10,566 nucleotides of DNA from Hyphomicrobiaceae bacterium (lineage in GTDB: Bacteria > Pseudomonadota > Alphaproteobacteria > Rhizobiales > Hyphomicrobiaceae), in the NCBI GenBank assembly GCA_021775715.1, contig JAJFHI010000446.1, positions 1 to 10,566 of the forward strand. The letters are read 5' to 3'. Below, in pieces: positions 5,742-10,566 of the stretch (its first letter is position 1; each line of letters opens with the position of its first letter). A program made the translations under genes and the position numbers. The notes beneath the pieces are model-generated. The model searched no databases and was not told the DNA's origin. It saw nothing but the letters and a program-made list of their open reading frames with translations.

Positions 5742-7634
5742 TTAGGTCTTGGAGGTCGGCACTCCGGAGTCCTTTGGGCGAACGGCTGGTTGACTGGCTT
5801 TTGCGACATTTGCCAAATCGGCAGACGGCGGTGCGCTTCGCCGCGGCGCAACAACACGCCGGACCATTAAACCCAACATGATGAGAAGTATCAGTGCGGC
5901 AATAATCAGAACCGGATGTTTGTCCCAGAGCAGAATCGGGCTGATGTTCCCATTCCAAACTAAGTCGATGTCCTCCGAAGCAGTGATAGGATTGAACCCC
6001 TGATCAGCACGCAGCATCATGGCAACGGCTGCCGACTGATCCGCACTGCCGACAATTGCCCGGCGCACACGATCGGAACTCAAGACGAGCATTTTCTGTG
6101 GCGCGTCTGCGACGGCTCTCAGAACGCGTTGTCGTGGTGCACTATTGAGGCCACTCAAATATGCTGAGAGCGTCTGCAACTCATCACGCGTTAGGCGCCG
6201 CGAGAGTTTTCTCAGATCAGCGGTCTCGAGTTCGAGCAATACCGTTCGATGTTCTTGACTGAGGCCGGCAAGGCGAACCATGGCAACGGGGTCATCGACT
6301 GAGAGTATTCGGTTGAGGGACGACTTCGTGAGCGTGTCTGGCGTCGTGCTCCGATGCAGACCGTGGTCAACCACAGTTGTGAGGTTTTCGTCGCCGGCCA
6401 GTGCGTGCCATTTGATTGCCTCGTCAAGCTTACGGGTCTCACGCGCAATCGTCATTGCCGAATTCGGAAGGCCTTTCACGGCCTGTTCGAGACTGCCGTT
6501 GTCCAAACGCTGAATGACGCCGGTGTCACCTTCTGAAGCACGAACAATAGCGATGACTTCGTCAAGCTGTGCCAGTTGTTGCGGGCGGACATTGTCGAGA
6601 AACGTTTTGAATTTTGTGTTTCGGGTGGCTAACTCGAGTGCTGCATTGTGTGCGCTCTTAAATTCGCGCCAGATCGTCATGATGCGGTCGGCCGAGTTGG
6701 TGCCAATTTGGCGAACCTGAGCTTGCATGTCAGTACGGATGCTTTTGGCGAGCTCTTCGCGAACCTTCGTCTTTGTGGCGTCTGACTTCATCTCGTCGGC
6801 AATGATCGGAAGCACACCGTTGCGAAGGTCCCAAAGATCTTTTGCGATCAGAACGACGCCAACACCGCCGGCAACAACCGATACAAGGCGAGACAAAACG
6901 CTGCCGACAAGGCGTGCACCGACGCGCCGTGCCATGTTGGCAAGTTGTCGGCGTACGAGAAGGATCGCAGCGCCTGTTAGCCCGCCGGTTGATTGCTTCA
7001 GGACATCACTAGATGTGACTTCCGCGCTGTTGCGATTGGCATCGACGTTGAAATCCTGTCTGGCCTCTGCGGTAACTGCCGCCGTCACGGTGGTTCCGTA
7101 TCGAGGTCCGAGAAAGGCCTTCAGACATGCCAGCGCGGGCCGGGCGGCATCAATGGCTGTAACTTCCACTTGACGGCCGACGTCATTGCCAACTGATACG
7201 GCCAGTTTTTCTATGCCGTCCTTGATGCGCTCCGATCTGTAAACGCGCTCGGCGACCGCGGTGGCCAACTCTTTGGCTCGCTCCTGGTCTGCAAGTGAGC
7301 GTATCAGGCTGCCCCAACTCGTTTCGTTACGCACATCTGTGACGGCTTCATCGACCTGGGTGTCAATGGCCTCATCAAGCCCGACATTCCGCCAAGCGTC
7401 GTCCACGGCGGCTTGGTAATTGAGATTGGCCGTACCCTTCTCAAATGCGGCGATGGTGATTTTTTCAATAGCTGTGCGGAATGCGGCCTCGTCCTGGGTC
7501 TGGCAATTTTCATAAGCCTGCCGGGTCAGGGCGTCGTCATACGCCGCCGCCGGCGTCGAGATGGCAGAGACAAAGGGAGTCAGCCCCAGAGTGGCTGACA
7601 GGACGTATGCGATCGGGATTTGGGGTCTCAGCAC
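5742..7634 (-). CDS. Large predicted exported, membrane-anchored protein of unknown function
   Basis: I recognise no family. Numbering is from the GTG at 7634 (630 residues). Seen: a signal peptide at about 1-31, ending in STPAAA before YDDAL. A mostly helical polar region with many Ala, Glu and Arg residues follows (about 32-215), including DQERAKELATAVAERVYRSERIKDGIEKLA. A hydrophobic segment at about 248-266 (LVSVVAGGVGVVLIAKDLW) comes next, then a long helical region (about 280-560) with LSQEHRTVLLELE and LTRDELQTLSAYL. Near the C-terminus, a clear transmembrane helix (about 574-592, PVLIIAALILLIMLGLMV) is followed by a basic stop-transfer RRVVAPRR and a Pro/Ala-rich tail. Two cysteines (about 44 and 170) lie in the predicted periplasmic part. 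The GTG follows GGAG by 11 bases; a TTG at 7664 would add ten residues but has no ribosome binding site. It heads the minus-strand run with the small membrane proteins. A structural or regulatory envelope role is only a guess. Confidence 0.85.
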   Translation of the reverse strand: MLRPQIPIAYVLSATLGLTPFVSAISTPAAAYDDALTRQAYENCQTQDEAAFRTAIEKITIAAFEKGTANLNYQAAVDDAWRNVGLDEAIDTQVDEAVTDVRNETSWGSLIRSLADQERAKELATAVAERVYRSERIKDGIEKLAVSVGNDVGRQVEVTAIDAARPALACLKAFLGPRYGTTVTAAVTAEARQDFNVDANRNSAEVTSSDVLKQSTGGLTGAAILLVRRQLANMARRVGARLVGSVLSRLVSVVAGGVGVVLIAKDLWDLRNGVLPIIADEMKSDATKTKVREELAKSIRTDMQAQVRQIGTNSADRIMTIWREFKSAHNAALELATRNTKFKTFLDNVRPQQLAQLDEVIAIVRASEGDTGVIQRLDNGSLEQAVKGLPNSAMTIARETRKLDEAIKWHALAGDENLTTVVDHGLHRSTTPDTLTKSSLNRILSVDDPVAMVRLAGLSQEHRTVLLELETADLRKLSRRLTRDELQTLSAYLSGLNSAPRQRVLRAVADAPQKMLVLSSDRVRRAIVGSADQSAAVAMMLRADQGFNPITASEDIDLVWNGNISPILLWDKHPVLIIAALILLIMLGLMVRRVVAPRRSAPPSADLANVAKASQPAVRPKDSGVPTSKT

Positions 7635-8591
7635 CTGGCGTGTGGCTCCACGAGGTAAAAGCAAAGATGAGTATTACTGTCTATAAAGTCCATGCAGGGT
7701 AATTGCGCAGGAAGCATGACGAAATACCGCGAAAAGTCCCCACCCCGCGCGGATTTGTCCGGTCGATGCCCATTTTTGGGCGATCTAGGCCGCGTGCGGC
7801 CATCCGAGCCGACGGACAAGGTCAAGGATTTTCCAGTTCCCAGCCAACCCCCGGGCTTAGTCGCGCGTGAGCATTACCGGGCTTTATTCCGGTTAAGCAT
7901 ATTGTTACTGCTGAGACAGCCAATTATCGAAACCGCCTTATGGTTTCTGCGAAATGTAAAAGAACCGGCCAAATAAATAATAGGTCATATCTTTTGATCG
8001 TTGTTTCAAACTCGTAATGCGGCTGGAATTATCGTTTTTTGGGCTCCATCTTTGTCTGACAATATATCGCAGTGTTTTCGCAAGTTTTAGTTGGTGAGGC
8101 ATGCAGGAGAAATCCAGTCAAATCGTTGGTTTTACCTACTTTTTCAGGGGGGGTTGGGCTTGTCTATCCGTGCTCGGCGGAACAGCGTTTGAGAAACACG
8201 TTATTGAGAAACTGCCGCACAAAAAGTTTATGCAGCCGACAAACGTAAATCGGTTGCGGCAGCTTGACCTATCGCAAAATTTTAAGCCTGTGCGCATTAC
8301 TCTCCGGCGGTGTGAGGCAAAGTTGTGCGAGATAGCGCAAAGCGTGAAGTTCACACTTTTTAATTTCTACCGCGATACCAGTATGTTCTTTGCGAACACG
8401 CAAAGGCATTGGGTGTTGCCAAAAATCAGGTTTTGCAGAGGTTGACGCCGAATGGCGCGGCATTTCTGCGAAAATTAAGATGAGAAAAGGGCCACGATCG
8501 AGTGATCGATCGGCAGATAAAGACTTTGCTATGACGATGCACGTGTCTTAATCTTAGTTCGGCCAGCGTATGAGCGAGTTGTGTTAGGCGG
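7635..8591. other. Long intergenic region without a convincing gene; several inverted repeats
   Basis: These 957 bases separate two divergent genes and should contain both promoters. No open frame here has a good start signal or a protein-like sequence. Seen: perfect inverted repeats at 7768-7781 (GCCCA/TGGGC), 7876-7893 (ACCGG/CCGGT), 7929-7947 (GAAACC/GGTTTC), 8212-8262 (CTGCCGCA/TGCGGCAG, 35-base spacer), 8388-8405 (CTTTGCG/CGCAAAG, 4-base loop) and 8446-8457 (CGCC/GGCG). A GATC-rich stretch, CGATCGAGTGATCGATCG, lies at 8495-8512. The half nearest 8000-8100 is more AT-rich than its surroundings. A non-coding RNA, a decayed gene and an ordinary control region all remain possible. Confidence 0.5.
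8388..8405. repeat. Perfect 7-base stem with tetraloop
   Basis: CTTTGCG, loop AACA and CGCAAAG form a compact hairpin about 190 bases upstream of the alpha/beta hydrolase. It is not followed by a U-tract on the plus strand, so it is not a standard terminator. It is the strongest local hairpin in the 957-base gap and could be part of a structured RNA or leader. Confidence 0.4.
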
Positions 8592-9500
8592 ATGAAAACT
8601 CAGAAGAAAATAAGCAAAACGAGCGACAGCTTTTATAGCGAAGGCGGCTCGGTTGGCTACTTACTGCTGCATGGTCTCGGCGGATCGCCCATGACATTGC
8701 GCTTTCTGGCGCAGGGTCTGGCGCGCCAAGGCTACACGGTTAGTTGCCCATTCATTCCTGGTCTTGCGGGTGGTTCGGACATGGATGGTCTCTCTGCCTG
8801 GCAGGATTGGTACGCTGCGGCTGAGAAGGCGTTTTTTGAACTGCAGGAAACATGCGATCGCGTTATTGTTGGTGGGCTTTCGACGGGCGCTGTCCTTTCA
8901 TTGCGCTTGTCGCAGTTGCATGGTGACAAGATCGAGGGCCTGACACTTTTCGCGCCGACGCTTTGGCCGAATGGTGCTGCCATCCCGCACTATTTCAAAC
9001 TGACTGTTCTGATCCGTCAAAAGTGGTTTGCCAATCTGTTCAAGGTCTCTGACGGCCTGCCATATGGCATCAAAGATGAGCGTATCCGCAAGTTCTGGTT
9101 CGACATGATGGCCAGCCAGAACATGTCCATGTCTGACGTCATGGGAATTCGTGGTGGCAAGCTTGTTGAGTTGCGCTGGCTTGTTCGCCAAATTCGCAAA
9201 GATTGGGATCTGGTCGAAAACAGAACGCTAGTTATGCATTCGCGCGAAGACGACATGAGCGACATTTCGAATAGCTTCGAGATTATGCGCTCGATCAAGG
9301 GCCCAACGGAAATGGTCGTGCTTGACGATTCATATCACATGGTGACGCTTGATCGCCAACGCGAGCACGTCGTTAATCGCACGATCGAATTCACAGATAG
9401 CCTGCTGTCACCATCGCCGAAAACGCCAGTGCGCACTCCAGCGAACTCGACCTCGCAAACAACTTCGGCTTTGCGAACGTCTTCGAGTGCGGCTGAATAA
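8592..9500 (+). CDS. Alpha/beta hydrolase, carboxylesterase/monoacylglycerol lipase-like
   Basis: This 302-residue cytosolic serine hydrolase probably cleaves carboxylic esters, such as short-chain esters or monoglycerides. Seen: the oxyanion-hole motif LLLHGLGGSP (24-33), the nucleophile elbow GGLSTGA (94-100) with Ser97, the acid in HSREDD (216-221, most likely Asp220) and the histidine in DDSYHMVTLD (245-254, His249). These give a complete triad in the expected order. Known: GLSTG-type elbows with this spacing are typical of Est30-like carboxylesterases of about 250 residues. The extra length here is a Ser/Thr/Pro-rich tail from about 272 to the end, probably disordered. There is no signal peptide. 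AGG sits only three bases before the start ATG, which is short; a 5-codon ORF (8570-8587) ends four bases before it. It appears to be a single-gene unit, with a long gap upstream and a strong terminator downstream. Confidence 0.88.
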   Translation: MKTQKKISKTSDSFYSEGGSVGYLLLHGLGGSPMTLRFLAQGLARQGYTVSCPFIPGLAGGSDMDGLSAWQDWYAAAEKAFFELQETCDRVIVGGLSTGAVLSLRLSQLHGDKIEGLTLFAPTLWPNGAAIPHYFKLTVLIRQKWFANLFKVSDGLPYGIKDERIRKFWFDMMASQNMSMSDVMGIRGGKLVELRWLVRQIRKDWDLVENRTLVMHSREDDMSDISNSFEIMRSIKGPTEMVVLDDSYHMVTLDRQREHVVNRTIEFTDSLLSPSPKTPVRTPANSTSQTTSALRTSSSAAE

Positions 9501-9517
9501 ACGCGCCGCGATGAAAT

Positions 9518-9577
9518 AGAGAAAACAAGAAAGGCTCGCGGTGAAATACCTGCGAGCCTTTCTTCTTGTTTATCTCT
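9518..9577. terminator. Bidirectional intrinsic terminator between the hydrolase and DUF2147 genes
   Basis: AAAGGCTCGC (9530-9539) pairs perfectly with GCGAGCCTTT (9552-9561) around a short loop. The stem continues, after a three-base bulge, with AAACAAG (9523-9529) and CTTGTTT (9565-9571), and after a further one-base bulge with AGAGA/TCTCT. Because the stem is flanked by A-rich and T-rich sequence, it can end transcripts from both sides. It lies 18 bases after the plus-strand hydrolase stop and just beyond the stop of the convergent minus-strand gene at 9609. Confidence 0.85.
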
Positions 9578-9608
9578 GCGTTTTAAAAAAAGAAGTGCGT
9601 GAAATTAT

Positions 9609-10172
9609 CTATTGGGAGGCGGCTTGGTCGTCGACGCTGCATGTGGGGAGAGGCTCGGTTGCCCTTGTCCACTGGAAGGTCTTTCCAAGGATCTTGATAC
9701 TTTCGTAGCCGTGGACTTCCAGTTTTCTCGGTGAAAGAGAGCGGATTGCAACGTCAAACGACTGACCTACTTTAGGGTCGTAGATCCAACCGTTATCCCA
9801 GCTGCCGTCGGCCATGGGGACAAGGCGTCCAATGACTTGAAGCCCACAGATTGTGTTTTCTCGGTTTTTTGGATCAGGGTTGTAAATGTCGCGCTTTGGC
9901 CCGCCTCGTTTGGACATCGGGTCCTGCAGCCAGCTGACGTAGCCGCAAAGCGTTTGGCCACACTTTTTGATTTCGACTGCGCCTTGACCGGTGTCATCGA
10001 TCCAGACGCCAATTTCGGGTGGGATTGGTTTTTGAGCTTGTGCCGGGTGTGCCAGAGCAGCGCAGGCGAGGGTCACCGCTGTACAAAGCATCGCCGCATT
10101 TCGCCATCGTAGCGGCGCTTTAACGCTTAACGTTTTGTATGTCATTTGGGTATTCAAGACTTTGATTAACAT
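9609..10172 (-). CDS. Secreted DUF2147 domain protein
   Basis: This protein of up to 187 residues should be periplasmic or secreted. Seen: an N-terminal basic stretch (KAPLRWR), a hydrophobic core MLCTAVTLACAALA (28-41) and a cleavage-like AHPAQAQ, with processing probably near residue 47. The mature part begins GVWIDD (55-60), followed by GAVEIKKCGQTLCGYVSWL (64-82), GWIYDPKVG (128-136) and LEVHGYESIKILGKTFQWTR (151-170). Known: GxW, a CGxxLCG motif, a GxIYDPxxGxxY-like strand and a closing basic W-R motif define DUF2147, a small beta-rich family common in alphaproteobacteria whose function is not established. Cysteines 71 and 76 of that motif could form a disulfide. The start is uncertain: ATG 10172 and ATG 10145 (residue 10) both lack a clear Shine-Dalgarno site, and both leave a usable signal peptide. 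It converges on the hydrolase across a shared terminator. Confidence 0.88.
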   Translation of the reverse strand: MLIKVLNTQMTYKTLSVKAPLRWRNAAMLCTAVTLACAALAHPAQAQKPIPPEIGVWIDDTGQGAVEIKKCGQTLCGYVSWLQDPMSKRGGPKRDIYNPDPKNRENTICGLQVIGRLVPMADGSWDNGWIYDPKVGQSFDVAIRSLSPRKLEVHGYESIKILGKTFQWTRATEPLPTCSVDDQAASQ

Positions 10173-10212
10173 GTGATTTGTAGCAGCTTTTTAATGTTTT
10201 ATTATGCATAAA

Positions 10213-10230
10213 CTAACGTTTAAACGCTAG
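10213..10230. promoter_or_regulatory. Palindromic candidate operator between DUF2147 and the ABC permease
   Basis: CTAACGTTTAAACGCTAG is an 18-base dyad with a single mismatched pair around a perfect 10-base core, CGTTTAAACG. It lies 41 bases upstream of the DUF2147 ATG, in an AT-rich stretch where a promoter would be expected. A second perfect 10-base palindrome, CCGTTAACGG, lies at 10346-10355, nearer the ABC permease gene. Both share CGTT-AACG half-sites, so one regulator might bind both. No regulator gene is visible. Confidence 0.35.
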
Positions 10231-10459
10231 GCTTGGAAAACGGCGAAACGGTGTTTCTTCAAGTCTTGGGGTTTGCCGCAGCCTTGCGCCACATCTTAAC
10301 GCACGAACCAATACCGTATTCTCGCCAATCGGTTTTGATCTTAACCCGTTAACGGTCGACGGCCCGTTCATTTGCTGTTTTTGGATATCTCGCCTATCGC
10401 ACCGCGAGTTTTGCAAAAATTGTAGAAAACCAGAATAGAGAGATGGCTTTAACGCTCCG

Positions 10460-10566
10460 ATGATTTGGACACTCGCATTTCGCAATTTGTTTCATGATCG
10501 CATTCGTTTGGCGGTAACGCTGATCGGGATTTTGTTCTCGATTGTTCTCGTCGCGGTGCAGCTTGG
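10460..10566 (+). CDS. ABC exporter permease (DevC/FtsX-like), 5' part only
   Basis: Only the first 35 codons are inside the window. Seen: MIWTLAFRNLFHDRIR, then a hydrophobic helix LAVTLIGILFSIVLVAVQLG. Known: a short amphipathic start with AxRNLxxDxxR, followed directly by a helix ending in LVAVQLG, is typical of DevC-type permeases of DevBCA exporters and related FtsX-fold ABC permeases, which usually sit beside a membrane fusion protein and an ATPase gene. Those partners would lie beyond the right edge. The ATG at 10460 overlaps the TGA of a 6-codon ORF (10443-10463), and the 10460 frame is closed by a TAG a few codons upstream, so no earlier start is available. No strong Shine-Dalgarno site is seen. 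Confidence 0.75.
   Translation, partial: MIWTLAFRNLFHDRIRLAVTLIGILFSIVLVAVQL

Noticed and set aside
7692..7976. A 94-codon plus-strand open frame and a 65-codon minus-strand frame (7628-7825) over the same DNA
   Set aside because: Neither has a ribosome binding site or a recognisable sequence pattern, and both lie in the upstream region of the large unknown gene. They look like chance frames.
8101..8445. A 114-codon plus-strand open frame in the long gap
   Set aside because: GAGG is only one base from the ATG. The residue order is unlike a folded protein, with scattered Cys, Phe and Arg, and the frame runs through several inverted repeats.
8495..8512. GATC-rich stretch upstream of the hydrolase as a possible origin or Dam-regulated site
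   Set aside because: It holds only three GATC sites with no DnaA-box-like repeats nearby. Alphaproteobacteria usually methylate GANTC (CcrM) rather than GATC.
1..10566. tRNA genes, CRISPR arrays, insertion sequences and phage or defence genes
   Set aside because: I looked for T-arm-like motifs, regularly spaced repeats, transposase or integrase motifs and terminal repeats and found none. The genes are ordinary metabolic, envelope and hypothetical genes.

Overview
The window looks like a chromosomal stretch of an alphaproteobacterium, most likely in the order Hyphomicrobiales. This rests on how familiar its proteins look (an RgtE-like polyprenyl-phosphate glycosyltransferase, a DUF2147 protein, a fused PabB-PabC) and on a moderate, slightly GC-rich composition; no ribosomal marker is present, so it is an inference. 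I see no transposase, integrase, tRNA, rRNA or CRISPR array.

Layout. Positions 1-1176 (minus strand) hold the start of a VTT/TVP38-type membrane protein and, upstream of it in the same direction, a DPM1-like family 2 glycosyltransferase. Divergent from it, on the plus strand, is a GT39/ArnT-like integral membrane glycosyltransferase (1407-2957), followed 48 bases later by a fused aminodeoxychorismate synthase/lyase, pabB-pabC (3006-4799). The two glycosyltransferases fit a known logic: the GT2 enzyme charges a polyprenyl phosphate with a sugar on the cytoplasmic face, and the GT39 enzyme transfers that sugar to an envelope acceptor (lipid A, LPS core or another glycan) on the periplasmic side. 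PabB-PabC belongs to folate synthesis and is probably a passenger.

Positions 4842-7634 (minus strand) hold a run of genes of unknown function: a large protein with a signal peptide and two hydrophobic segments (about 630 residues), a possible short ORF, a 57-residue two-helix membrane protein with a very good Shine-Dalgarno site, and a 101-residue single-pass membrane protein. All appear to be envelope proteins and none matches a family I can name.

Positions 7635-8591 are a long gap with no convincing gene but several inverted repeats. After it come a plus-strand Est30-like alpha/beta hydrolase (8592-9500), a strong bidirectional terminator (9518-9577), a minus-strand secreted DUF2147 protein (9609-10172), a divergent control region with palindromes, and the first 35 codons of a DevC/FtsX-type ABC exporter permease (10460 to the window end).

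I do not see a clearly new defence or mobile system. The most promising unexplained items are the minus-strand cluster of unknown envelope proteins (including the 57-residue ORF), the structured gap at 7635-8591, and a recurring pattern of tiny ORFs ending at or next to start codons.
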